NCBI RefSeq assembly: GCF_030271515.1
Contig: NZ_JASCXI010000002.1
Coordinates: 372,001 to 436,000, forward strand
Length of the DNA: 64,000 nt
Direction of reading: 5' to 3'
Source of the DNA: Erythrobacter oryzae
GTDB taxonomy: Bacteria > Pseudomonadota > Alphaproteobacteria > Sphingomonadales > Sphingomonadaceae
A program made the position numbers and the translations under genes. Positions within the stretch are counted from its first letter, which is position 1. Every line of letters starts with the position of its first letter. The notes below the pieces were generated by a model. That model saw nothing but the letters and a program-made list of their open reading frames with translations. It did no database searches and was not told the origin of the DNA. This document shows, piece by piece, positions 50,515 through 59,161 of this stretch.

Positions 50515-51423
50515 ATGACCGGGATCGGGGAAGGGCAGCACACCCGCACGGGCTATCAGGCGATCGATGTCGTCGCCTACCGGCACGCGCCGGCTGCCCT
50601 GTCGCTCGCCGCCGCCCCGCGCGACGTTATGCTCTACCGGATCGTCGATTACGGCCCCTCGCGCGTCACCAGCGCCGACCGGCCGGCGGACGATAACGAG
50701 CTGCTGCTGCTCACCCGCGGATCGGGCCGCCCGGCCTATGGCTGCATGGCCGGTCACCGCTACACCGTCGCCCCGAACCGCGAGCTGCGCGCCAGCTTCG
50801 TGCCGAGCGGAGCGGATTCGCAGATCGAGTTCGGCACCTCGGCCAAGAGCGTCAATCTGGTCTTCCCCAAGGGGTTCTTGGGCAGCCTGATCGAGGACCG
50901 CGGCGGGCGCGCATCGGCGCCGCTGCTGTTCAGCGACAATACCGCGCTGATCGGGCTCATCAGCCTGATCGAGCTCGAGCTGTTCCGCCCCGGCCTTGCC
51001 ACCGATCTCGTCGCCGAGCAGGCGATGCGCTCGATGGCGCTGATCCTCTCGGGCATCGATCCCAACGGCTTTCTTGCCGAAAGCGAGCGGATCAGCCTGC
51101 CGCCCGTGCGCTTGAAGCGGGTGATCGATTTCATCGAGGCCAACCTTGCCGAGCCGCTGACGCTCGACCTGCTCGCCCATGTCGCGGGGCTTTCGGTGTT
51201 CCACTTCGCGCGGGTGTTCCGGCAGGCGACGGGCGTCAGCCCCTATCGCTATGTCAGCGAGCGGCGGCTGCTGCGCGCCCAGCGCCTGCTGATGTCGCCC
51301 GAACTGTCGGTGCACGAGGTGGCGCTGGCCTGCGGCTTTGCCCGCCACGCCAATTTCAGCGCCGCCTTCGCCCGCGCGCGAGGCATGTCGCCGAGCGCCT
51401 TCCGCGCCTATTTCGCGCTGTAG
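50515..51423 (+). CDS. AraC family regulator (paralogue of the 46447 gene)
   Basis: A 302-residue AraC protein; HTH regions are LTLDLLAHVAGLSVFHFARVFRQATG and SVHEVALACGFARHANFSAAFARARG, ending PSAFRAYF. The N-terminal domain has SFVPSGADSQIEFG, shared with the paralogue at 46447. The ATG at 50515 is used; the reading frame continues upstream through the operator region, which is unlikely to be coding. It probably responds to a small-molecule ligand and controls nearby porin genes. Confidence 0.87.
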   Translation: MTGIGEGQHTRTGYQAIDVVAYRHAPAALSLAAAPRDVMLYRIVDYGPSRVTSADRPADDNELLLLTRGSGRPAYGCMAGHRYTVAPNRELRASFVPSGADSQIEFGTSAKSVNLVFPKGFLGSLIEDRGGRASAPLLFSDNTALIGLISLIELELFRPGLATDLVAEQAMRSMALILSGIDPNGFLAESERISLPPVRLKRVIDFIEANLAEPLTLDLLAHVAGLSVFHFARVFRQATGVSPYRYVSERRLLRAQRLLMSPELSVHEVALACGFARHANFSAAFARARGMSPSAFRAYFAL

Positions 51424-51522
51424 GCCGACACGCCAGAGCATTCCCGTTCGACGCCGGTTCATGCTAGTGGCGCTCAAGTACCCCCGCCGCATGCCTGCCT
51501 GCAACCGCCGAACGATCAGCCC

Positions 51523-52035
51523 ATGGCCCCCACCACCCCGCTCGAAGAGGCCTACCTCGCGCACCGCGAGCGGTTGCTGCGCTTCCTGCGCGCGCGCGGC
51601 GGCGGGGAGGCGGCGGAGGATCTGCTGCAGGAGCTGTGGCTGCGCCTCGCCGCCGCGCCCTATCCCGCCGCGGCCTCGGGACTCGGCTACATGATGCGCG
51701 CGGCCGACCGCTTGATGATCGACCGCTACCGCTCCGAGCGTCAGGCAACCTTGCGCGACAAGGCCTGGGCCGAGGCGCAGCCGGGCATGGTCGACGGCAT
51801 CGCGCCCGCCCCCGGCCCCGAACGCGATCTCGCCGCGCGGCAGGAGGTGGCGCGGGTCGAGCGGGCGCTCGCCGAACTGGGCCCGCGTGTCGCCGCGATC
51901 CTGCGCCGCCACCGCATCGACGGCCTCACCCAGCGCGAAATCGCCGCCGAATTCGGGGTGAGCCTCAGCACGGTCGAGAGCGATCTGCGCCGCGCCTACG
52001 CCAGAATCGTCGCAATCCGGGAGGAGGGGAAATGA
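51523..52035 (+). CDS. FecI-like ECF sigma factor
   Basis: A 170-residue ECF sigma factor. Region 2: YLAHRERLLRFLRARGGGEAAEDLLQELWLRLA, then YMMRAADRLMIDRYRS; region 4: ALAELGPRVAAILRRHRIDGLTQREIAAEFGVSLSTVESDLRRAYARI. It belongs to the FecI-type group that is freed by a FecR anti-sigma factor when a TonB receptor binds its ligand. The cognate fecR and receptor follow directly. The stop lies 46 bases before the fecR start. Confidence 0.92.
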   Translation: MAPTTPLEEAYLAHRERLLRFLRARGGGEAAEDLLQELWLRLAAAPYPAAASGLGYMMRAADRLMIDRYRSERQATLRDKAWAEAQPGMVDGIAPAPGPERDLAARQEVARVERALAELGPRVAAILRRHRIDGLTQREIAAEFGVSLSTVESDLRRAYARIVAIREEGK

Positions 52036-52081
52036 GGTATTGGCCTTCCGTCTCCGTCTTGCAGGCAGGAGAACCTGTCCG

Positions 52082-53005
52082 ATGACCACTGACCAGCCGA
52101 TCCGCGATGCTGCCCTTGCCTGGGCCATGGCGACACGCGCGCCCGATTTCGCGGACTGGGACGGCTTTGCCGCCTGGCTCGAAGCGGACTCCGCGCACGC
52201 GGCGGCCTATGACGCCGTGCAATATGCGCTGGAAGAGGCCGACGCAGTGCTGGCGGCATTTCCGGAGCCCGAAGCCGCTCCCGAACCCGCCAACGACAAT
52301 CCCTCCGGCTGGCTCGCCGGACGGCGCGGCTGGCTGGGCGGGGCGATCGCCGCCTCGCTGGTCGTCGCGCTGACCTCGGTCATGTGGTTCGCGCCCGGCG
52401 GCGAGACGCTCTACCGCACCACGCCCGGTAAGACCCGGGTGATCGCGCTCGCCGACGGCAGCACGGTCGAACTTGGCGGCGGCAGCACGCTGGCGCTGGA
52501 GGGCGAGCGCGCCGCGCGGCTTGAAGGCGGGCAGGCGCTGTTCACCATCCGCCACGATGAAGCCAATCCCTTCGTCCTCACCGCGGGCGGCGAACGGCTG
52601 GTCGATGCCGGCACGGTGTTCGACGTGCGGCTGGCGGGCGAGACGCTCGATGTCGCGGTGGCCGAGGGCGCGGTGATCGTCGACCCCAAGGGTCAGGCGA
52701 TCCGCCTCGATCCCGGCGAGCGCGCGGTGCGCGAGGGCGGGCGCTTCCGTCTCGCCGATGTCGACAGCGAGGCCGTGGGCGAATGGCGGCGCGGACGGAT
52801 CAGCTTCGACGGGGCGAGCCTCGCCGAAATCGCCGCCGAGCTCACCCGCGCGACCGGCACGCGCTTCACCAGCGCCGATACCGCGACGCGCCTGTCGGGC
52901 AGCATCGCGATGGATGCGGTGCGCGCCGATCCTGAGGCGCTGGAACCGCTGCTGGGCGTGCGGATCACGCGCTCGGACGATGGCTGGATGATCGCCGCGC
53001 GCTAG
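52082..53005 (+). CDS. FecR-like anti-sigma factor/sensor
   Basis: A 307-residue inner-membrane protein. The N-terminus has the DUF4880 anti-sigma stretch (ALAWAMATRAPDFADWDGF), one membrane helix near residues 85-105 (AIAASLVVALTSVMW), then a periplasmic FecR domain (VIALADGSTVELGGGSTL...AVIVDPKGQAIRL) and a C-terminal STN-like repeat (ASLAEIAAELTRATG). It would pass the ligand signal from the receptor to the sigma factor. It starts 46 bases after the sigma gene stop. Confidence 0.92.
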   Translation: MTTDQPIRDAALAWAMATRAPDFADWDGFAAWLEADSAHAAAYDAVQYALEEADAVLAAFPEPEAAPEPANDNPSGWLAGRRGWLGGAIAASLVVALTSVMWFAPGGETLYRTTPGKTRVIALADGSTVELGGGSTLALEGERAARLEGGQALFTIRHDEANPFVLTAGGERLVDAGTVFDVRLAGETLDVAVAEGAVIVDPKGQAIRLDPGERAVREGGRFRLADVDSEAVGEWRRGRISFDGASLAEIAAELTRATGTRFTSADTATRLSGSIAMDAVRADPEALEPLLGVRITRSDDGWMIAAR

Positions 53006-53024
53006 CGGCTAGAGCCCAACTGCC

Positions 53025-55550
53025 ATGAGACCGCTCGCCCCCCTCGTCGCCATCGCCGCGCTCGCCGCAGCCTCGCCGCTGGCGGCGCGCAGCGTCGAGC
53101 TGGCGATCCCGGCGGGCACGGTGTCCGAGGTTGCGATCGCGCTCGCACGGGCGACGGGGGCGAGCATCGTCATCGCCGATCCCGCCCTGGGGCGCACCCG
53201 TATCGGCGCCATCAAGGGCCGGATGGGCGCGGAGGCGGCCGTCCGCAAGCTCGCGCGCGCGGGCGGGATGGAGGCGGTGCGTGTTGGCCCCAATGCCTGG
53301 CGGCTGGTCGCCGCGCCGCGCCGCTCGGTCTCGCGCCCGCGCCCGGAGCGACAGCCGCGCGTGGTCCCGGTTGCCGCGACCGTCAGCAAGCCCCCTGCCG
53401 AGGCCGAGGGCCCCCCGATCATCGTCACCGCCACCAAGCGCGACCTTACTTATGCCGAAACCCCGGGGCAGGTGACGCTGCTCGACGGCGCGCGGCTCGA
53501 AGCGGGCGGGATCGGCGGCACCGAGAAGATCATGCAGCGCGCGGCCACCGTCAGCTCGACCTATCTCGGCAGCGGGCGCAACAAGCTGTTCATCCGCGGC
53601 ATCGCGGATTCGAGCTTCACCGGGCCGACGCAGGCGACCGTGGGACAGTATTTCGGCGACCTGCGCCTGTCCTACAACGCCCCCGACCCCGATCTGCGCC
53701 TGTCCGACATGGAGCGGGTCGAGATCCTCGAAGGCCCGCAGGGCACGCTCTACGGCGCGGGCTCGCTCGGCGGGATCATCCGCCTCGTTCCGCGCGCGCC
53801 GGAGCCGGGCGAGACCAGCCTTACCCTGTCGGGCGGCGCGAGCGCCATCGCGCGGGGCGAGCCGGGCGGCGATGCCCATGCGACCATGAACCTGCCGCTG
53901 GCGGGCGAGACCGCGACGCTGCGCCTCAACCTCGATGCCGCGACGCTGGGCGGCTATATCGACAAGCCCGCGATCGGCCGGCGCGATGTCAACCGCACCG
54001 CGATCCTCTCGGGCCGCGCGGCGCTCCGGCTTGACCTCGCGCCCGATTTGCAGGCGGACGTGATCCTGCTCGGACAGGACACCCGCGCCGACGACAGCCA
54101 ATATGCCGACCGCAATGGCGCCCGCCGCCTCGAAAGCTCGGCCGCGGTGACCGAGGGCTCGGCGGCGCAATACGGGCAGGCCCAGCTGGTGGTGAGCGGG
54201 CGGATCGGCGAGGTGCGCATCAAGTCCTCGACCGGGATCGGCGCGCAGGATCTCACCGAACGCTACGATGCGACCGCCCCCGGCGGCCCACCGCGCCTGT
54301 TCCGCCAGCGCAACCAGATGCGCATGATCGCCAACGAGACGCGGATCTGGCAGCCGGTGGGCGAGCAGGGTTTCGGCTGGGTGCTGGGCACCAGCATCAT
54401 CGACAACCGCAACACCGTCACCCGCAGGCTGGGCGACGTAGGCGAGGCGGCTGCGGTGGTGGGCATTGCCGAAAGCCTTGCCGTCACCAGCGACGCCCGC
54501 GCGCTGATCGCCGCGATCCCCACCGCCACCGGCGTGCGCAACACCGTATTCGAGATCACCGGCTATGGCGAGGCGAGCTACCGCGTGCTCCCGCGCCTGA
54601 CGCTGGCGGCGGGCCTCAGGGTCACGCAGGTCGAGCTGGGCGGAGCGGGCGAGGACGTCCTGCCCGCCTTTGCGCTTGCCGCACAGGCCCGCGCGATCAC
54701 CGCCGAGCGGCGCGAGACGGCCTACCTGCCCTCAGCCTCGGCGCTGCTCGACATCGGCGAGCGCGGCCGCGCCTATGTCCGCTATCAGGAGGGCTTCCGT
54801 CCCGGCGGCCTCGCGGTGTCGGGCGATTTCGTGCGCCAGTTCCGCTCCGACCATGCGCGCACGGTGGAATTGGGCGGCGGCTGGGGCGAGCCGGGGCGCG
54901 GGGATTTCGACCTCTCGGCGAGTTTTTCCTACACCCGCTGGCGTGACATCCAGGCCGATTTCATCGACGTCGGCGGGCTGCCGTCGACCGCCAATATCGG
55001 CAATGGCGATCTGTGGTCGGCGAGCGTCTCGGGCTCGGTCCGCATCGCCCCGGGCCTGCGCGCCGAGGCGGGGGCGACCTTCAACGACAGCCGGGTCGAC
55101 GAGCCGGTATTCTTTGCGCCGACCACCGTCTCGCTCGCGGGCTTCGACGTCGTCGCCCCCGCCGGAGCCGATGCAAGCGCACGCTTCCTCGCCGCGCCGC
55201 GCCTCACGCGCATCCCCAACATCGCGCGCTTTTCAGGGCGGGCGGGGCTGCAATGGCGGCGCGAATTCGCCAATGGCACCGCGCTCTCGGCCGATGCCTG
55301 GGTGAGCTATGTCGGCAAGTCCCGCCTCGGGATCGGGCCGGAACTGGGCGACCTGCAAGGCGATTACCTCGACAGCGGGGCGATCATCCGTTGGGGCCGC
55401 GAGAATGCCGGCCTGACGCTCTCGGTCACCAATATCGCCGGCGAGGAAGGCAACCGCTTCGCGCTCGGCACCCCGTTTGCCACGGGCCGCGCGCAGATCA
55501 CGCCGTTGCAACCGCGCACCATCCGCATCGGCTTCGACACCCGTTTCTGA
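53025..55550 (+). CDS. TonB-dependent receptor with N-terminal STN signalling domain
   Basis: An 841-residue outer-membrane receptor. Signal peptide, then an STN domain near residues 22-95 (ELAIPAGTVSEVAIALARATG), a Pro-rich linker, TonB box region (IIVTATKR), plug (FIRGIADSS, ERVEILEGPQGTLYGAGSLGG) and a barrel ending TIRIGFDTRF. The STN domain signals to FecR. The barrel extracellular loops do not reveal the ligand. The STN domain and neighbours make it a transducing transporter. It is followed 73 bases later by the autotransporter. Confidence 0.94.
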   Translation: MRPLAPLVAIAALAAASPLAARSVELAIPAGTVSEVAIALARATGASIVIADPALGRTRIGAIKGRMGAEAAVRKLARAGGMEAVRVGPNAWRLVAAPRRSVSRPRPERQPRVVPVAATVSKPPAEAEGPPIIVTATKRDLTYAETPGQVTLLDGARLEAGGIGGTEKIMQRAATVSSTYLGSGRNKLFIRGIADSSFTGPTQATVGQYFGDLRLSYNAPDPDLRLSDMERVEILEGPQGTLYGAGSLGGIIRLVPRAPEPGETSLTLSGGASAIARGEPGGDAHATMNLPLAGETATLRLNLDAATLGGYIDKPAIGRRDVNRTAILSGRAALRLDLAPDLQADVILLGQDTRADDSQYADRNGARRLESSAAVTEGSAAQYGQAQLVVSGRIGEVRIKSSTGIGAQDLTERYDATAPGGPPRLFRQRNQMRMIANETRIWQPVGEQGFGWVLGTSIIDNRNTVTRRLGDVGEAAAVVGIAESLAVTSDARALIAAIPTATGVRNTVFEITGYGEASYRVLPRLTLAAGLRVTQVELGGAGEDVLPAFALAAQARAITAERRETAYLPSASALLDIGERGRAYVRYQEGFRPGGLAVSGDFVRQFRSDHARTVELGGGWGEPGRGDFDLSASFSYTRWRDIQADFIDVGGLPSTANIGNGDLWSASVSGSVRIAPGLRAEAGATFNDSRVDEPVFFAPTTVSLAGFDVVAPAGADASARFLAAPRLTRIPNIARFSGRAGLQWRREFANGTALSADAWVSYVGKSRLGIGPELGDLQGDYLDSGAIIRWGRENAGLTLSVTNIAGEEGNRFALGTPFATGRAQITPLQPRTIRIGFDTRF

Positions 55551-55623
55551 CTTTTTTCAAAATTCCATCAAGGCGAGGCCGCGCCGGCTCCGTCTCTTGG
55601 TCAAAAGGACCAGGAGAAACCCC

Positions 55624-58600
55624 TTGCTCAACCCCCGTCTGCTTTTCGCCGGAACCGCGCTCGCCACCATCGCCACGCCCTTCCTCGCCTCGAAGCTTTC
55701 CGCCCAGACCGTGATCAACACCGCGCGCACCACGCCGGTGATTACCTCAACGGTGAACGGCGGCCAGCCCGCCGACGTGCGGATCGAGACCGCCGGATCG
55801 GTCACTGTCACCAGCGGCACCGCGGTCACGGTCGACAGCAACAACTCGGTGAGCAACGCGGGCAACATCACGATCAGCAATGCCGACAATGCGACCGGTA
55901 TTCTGGTGACGGGCGCCCGCACCGCCAACATCACCAACTCGGGCACGATCACCATCGACGAGACCTACACGCCGACCGACACCGACAATGACGGCGACCT
56001 TGATGGGCTGTTCGCGCTCGGCACCGGGCGCACCGCGATCCGCATCGATGGCCCGCTGACCGGCAACCTCGTCCACACCGGGACGATCGTGGTCGAGGGC
56101 AACAACTCGGCCGGCATCCGCGCCAGTGCGCCGATCACCGGGACGGTCACCATCGAGGGCAAGACCACCGTCACCGGCAACAACGGCGTCGGCGTCGCGC
56201 TCGCGGGCGCATCGGGCAATGTCCGGCTGGCGGGCGAGATCACTGTCCGCGGCGCCGGCTCGCAGGGCGCGGTGCTCGGCGGCGACTATGGCGGGGCTTT
56301 GCGCGTCCAGAGCGCGATCACCACGACCGGCTATCGCACCACCACCCTGCCCACCGACCCCTCGAAGCTCGATGCCGATGACCTGCTCCAAGGCGGCAGC
56401 GCGCTGGTGATCGAGGGCAACGTCGCGCGCGGCATCATCTTCGAGATCGCGCCGACCGACACCGTCGCGACCGACAATGACGAGGACAAGGACGGGATCG
56501 AGGACGCCAAGGAAGGCAATGCCCGCATCCTCGCCTACGGCGCGGCGCCCGCAGTGCAGATCGGCGGCACCTCCGACATCACGATCGGCGCGACGCAGGG
56601 CACGGCCAGCCAGTCCGGCATCGTCATGGCCGGTACGATCCTCGGTGACGGGGTCTATCAGGGCATCAACGCCACCGGCATGCGGATCGGCGGGCGCGGC
56701 GGGGATGTCGCGATTGCCAACGGGATCCAGATCAACGGCCAGATCGGCGGCGTCTCGCGCGGGGGCAATGCGACCGCAGTCGAGCTTGCCGCGGGCGCGT
56801 CCACGCCCGCGCTCAACAACGCCGGCACCATCGCCGCCACGGTGGGCGGCACCACCGGCACCGGCACGGCGACCGGCGTTCTGATCGGCGCGGACGCCTC
56901 GCTCCCCACCTTGCGCAATGCGCGCAGCATCACCGCGACCACGATCAAGGACGGCACGGCTTACGCGATCCGCGACTTGTCGGGCACGCTCGGCCTGATC
57001 GAGAACAGCGGCGCGATTTCAGCGAGCGGCGCGGATGCGACCGCGACCCGCAATATCGCGATCGACCTCTCGGCGCGCAGCGGCGACAGCATCGTGCGCC
57101 AGACCGCGGTCGCCGCCGGGGTGACCGCGCCGACCATCGCCGGCGACATCCGCTTTGGCGACGGTTCGGACCTGCTCGAGCTGCTCGACGGCGGCTTTGC
57201 CGGCAATGTCAGCTTCGGCGCGGGCACCAACCGGCTGCTGATGAGCGGCGATGCGGTGATGATCGGCAATGCCGATTTCGGCGGCGGGGCAGGGACGCTG
57301 AGCCTCGCGAACACTGCGTCCTTTGCGGGCAAGCTGCTCAATGCGCAGAACGTCGCGGTCACGCTCGGCGGCGGCACGCTCGCCTTGCAGGGGCCGACCA
57401 CCATCGCCAGCCTTAATGTCGGCAACAACGGCGTGATCGGCGCCACGCTGGGCGGAGCGGCGGGCACCAGCACCGCGATCACTGTCACCGGCGCGGCCAG
57501 CTTCGGCACCGGCACCAAGATCGCCATCCGCCTCGCCGACATCAACACGGCGGTGGGCACCTACACCGTCATCTCCGCGGGCAGCCTGACCGGCGCGAGC
57601 AACCTCACCGCCGATTCCGCGCTGGTGCCGTTCCTCTACAAGGCAGCGCTTGCGGTGAGCGGCAACAACATCAACGTCGCGATCAGCCGCAAGGCGAACA
57701 ACGAGCTCGGCCTCAATGCCTCGGAAGCCGCCGCCTTCGACGGGCTGTTCGCGGCCTTCTCCAAGGACACCAAGGTCGCCAACCTGTTCCTCGGCATCAA
57801 CAATGCCGAGGTGTTCCAGGCCTATGTCGCCCAGACCCTGCCCGACCACGCGGGCGGCAGCTTCGAGGGCCTCAGCCAGGGCCTGCGCGCCTTCGACCGG
57901 CACTTCATGGACCCCAATTCCCCCTTCGACGAGGAAGGCAAGTTCCGGATCATCGCCGATTTCGCCAACTGGAACGTCGACAAGGACCGCGGGCAATCCG
58001 CCGCCTTCGACCTCTCGGGGTTGGGCTTCCGCGGCGGGGCGGAATATCTCACCAAGCTCGGCGCCTTCGGGGTGACCGGCAGCTGGATCTGGAACAAGTA
58101 CAAGAACGGACCCTTCGACAACTCGGTCTTGTCCGACAGCTATGAGGTCGGCGCGCACTGGCGGGGCAAGTTCGGCCCGGTGATTGCCTTCGCGCGCGCG
58201 GGCGCGGGCAAGGCCGACTTCTCGGGCAGCCGCGTCTTCGCAGGCTCGGGCACCAATGCCGCCAACTACACCATCACCCGCGACTGGAAGGGCGACTTCG
58301 TCACTGCGACCGGCGGCGCCTCGATCGAGGGCGGCGGGCAGTTCTTCTTCTTCCGCCCCTCGGTGGTGATCGACTATCTGCGCCTCAAGGAAGACGGCTA
58401 CACCGAGGCCGGCGGCGGCACGGCGCTGAACCTCACGGTCGAGGACCGGGCGAGCAAGGAAGTCGGCATCAGCGGCGCGCTGGCCGTGGGTGCGGACCTG
58501 TTCGGGATGCAGGCGCGCGACCGCGGCTGGCTCAGGATCGAGGGCGAGGGCGGCTGGCGCGAGCTGCTGACCAGCGATCTCGGCGCGACCCGCGCGCGCT

Positions 58601-58776
58601 ACAACACCGGCACGCAGTTCACGCTCAACCCCGAAGGCCGCAGCGGCGGCTGGTTCGCCCGCGCGCGGGCGCTGGGCGGGGACGGCAGCTACAAGATCGC
58701 CGGCGAGGTCGGACTGGAAGAGCAGTTCGGCAATATCGGCTACAGTTTGCGTGCATCGATCCGCTTCGGCTTTTGA
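55624..58776 (+). CDS. Large autotransporter adhesin with Ca-binding loops
   Basis: A 1050-residue autotransporter. Signal peptide (cleavage near SAQT), then a long beta-helix passenger of repeated G/N/T-rich strands (NAGNITISN, NITNSGTITID) and a C-terminal barrel of about 290 residues ending ASIRFGF. Two loops resemble calcium-binding repeats: DTDNDGDLDG (residues 119-128) and TDNDEDKDGIED (about 283-294). The TTG start has AGGAGA at 55611-55616. It is downstream of the TonB/FecIR set and may be its output. It ends at a perfect 13-bp terminator. Confidence 0.85.
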   Translation: MLNPRLLFAGTALATIATPFLASKLSAQTVINTARTTPVITSTVNGGQPADVRIETAGSVTVTSGTAVTVDSNNSVSNAGNITISNADNATGILVTGARTANITNSGTITIDETYTPTDTDNDGDLDGLFALGTGRTAIRIDGPLTGNLVHTGTIVVEGNNSAGIRASAPITGTVTIEGKTTVTGNNGVGVALAGASGNVRLAGEITVRGAGSQGAVLGGDYGGALRVQSAITTTGYRTTTLPTDPSKLDADDLLQGGSALVIEGNVARGIIFEIAPTDTVATDNDEDKDGIEDAKEGNARILAYGAAPAVQIGGTSDITIGATQGTASQSGIVMAGTILGDGVYQGINATGMRIGGRGGDVAIANGIQINGQIGGVSRGGNATAVELAAGASTPALNNAGTIAATVGGTTGTGTATGVLIGADASLPTLRNARSITATTIKDGTAYAIRDLSGTLGLIENSGAISASGADATATRNIAIDLSARSGDSIVRQTAVAAGVTAPTIAGDIRFGDGSDLLELLDGGFAGNVSFGAGTNRLLMSGDAVMIGNADFGGGAGTLSLANTASFAGKLLNAQNVAVTLGGGTLALQGPTTIASLNVGNNGVIGATLGGAAGTSTAITVTGAASFGTGTKIAIRLADINTAVGTYTVISAGSLTGASNLTADSALVPFLYKAALAVSGNNINVAISRKANNELGLNASEAAAFDGLFAAFSKDTKVANLFLGINNAEVFQAYVAQTLPDHAGGSFEGLSQGLRAFDRHFMDPNSPFDEEGKFRIIADFANWNVDKDRGQSAAFDLSGLGFRGGAEYLTKLGAFGVTGSWIWNKYKNGPFDNSVLSDSYEVGAHWRGKFGPVIAFARAGAGKADFSGSRVFAGSGTNAANYTITRDWKGDFVTATGGASIEGGGQFFFFRPSVVIDYLRLKEDGYTEAGGGTALNLTVEDRASKEVGISGALAVGADLFGMQARDRGWLRIEGEGGWRELLTSDLGATRARYNTGTQFTLNPEGRSGGWFARARALGGDGSYKIAGEVGLEEQFGNIGYSLRASIRFGF

Positions 58777-58783
58777 TGCGCGC

Positions 58784-58826
58784 GGGTGCCGGTCGGCGTT
58801 GCCCCCCGCCTGTCCGACCGGCACCC
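58784..58826. terminator. Bidirectional terminator between autotransporter and cytochrome genes
   Basis: GGGTGCCGGTCGG (58784-58796) and CCGACCGGCACCC (58814-58826) form a perfect 13-bp stem with a 17-base loop between convergent genes. No strong T-run is seen on either strand. Confidence 0.7.
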
Positions 58827-58831
58827 AACCG

Positions 58832-59161
58832 CTAGCGCGCTGTCCCGGGCTGGCTCTGCACGTGCACCATGTAGTCGACGATGGCGTGCACCGCGGCATC
58901 GTCGATGGGGGCCTTGTAGAGCTTCTTCATCTTGCCGACGATCGACTCCCACTTCTCCCGCGGCACCCTGGGCTGCTGGAGCATGGTCGAGGGCGAGTGG
59001 CAGGCGGTGCAGTTTTCGATCACCGCATCGCGCCCGGGGCCCTCGGGCAGTTCCGCAGGGTCATCGGGCAGAGTGACGCTCGCATCGGCGAAGGCGACCT
59101 TTGCGGGGCTGTCGCAGCCGGCAAGGGCCAGCGCGAGGATCAGGGCTGGGGCGGCTCTCAT
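58832..59161 (-). CDS. sorB: Cytochrome c subunit of sulfite dehydrogenase
   Basis: A 109-residue lipoprotein or periplasmic cytochrome c. The N-terminus has LALAGCDSP (possible lipobox) and the haem site is CTACH near residue 51. Downstream it has VPREKWESIVGKMKKLY and VHAIVDYMVHV, the usual small class I cytochrome c fold. It overlaps by four bases the molybdenum sulfite oxidase gene, as SorB does with SorA. It should accept electrons from sulfite oxidation. Confidence 0.85.
   Translation of the reverse strand: MRAAPALILALALAGCDSPAKVAFADASVTLPDDPAELPEGPGRDAVIENCTACHSPSTMLQQPRVPREKWESIVGKMKKLYKAPIDDAAVHAIVDYMVHVQSQPGTAR

Noticed and set aside
57019..58899. A long minus-strand frame opposite the autotransporter
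   Set aside because: Shadow of a well-supported autotransporter; no domain or signal peptide and it crosses the terminator at 58784.
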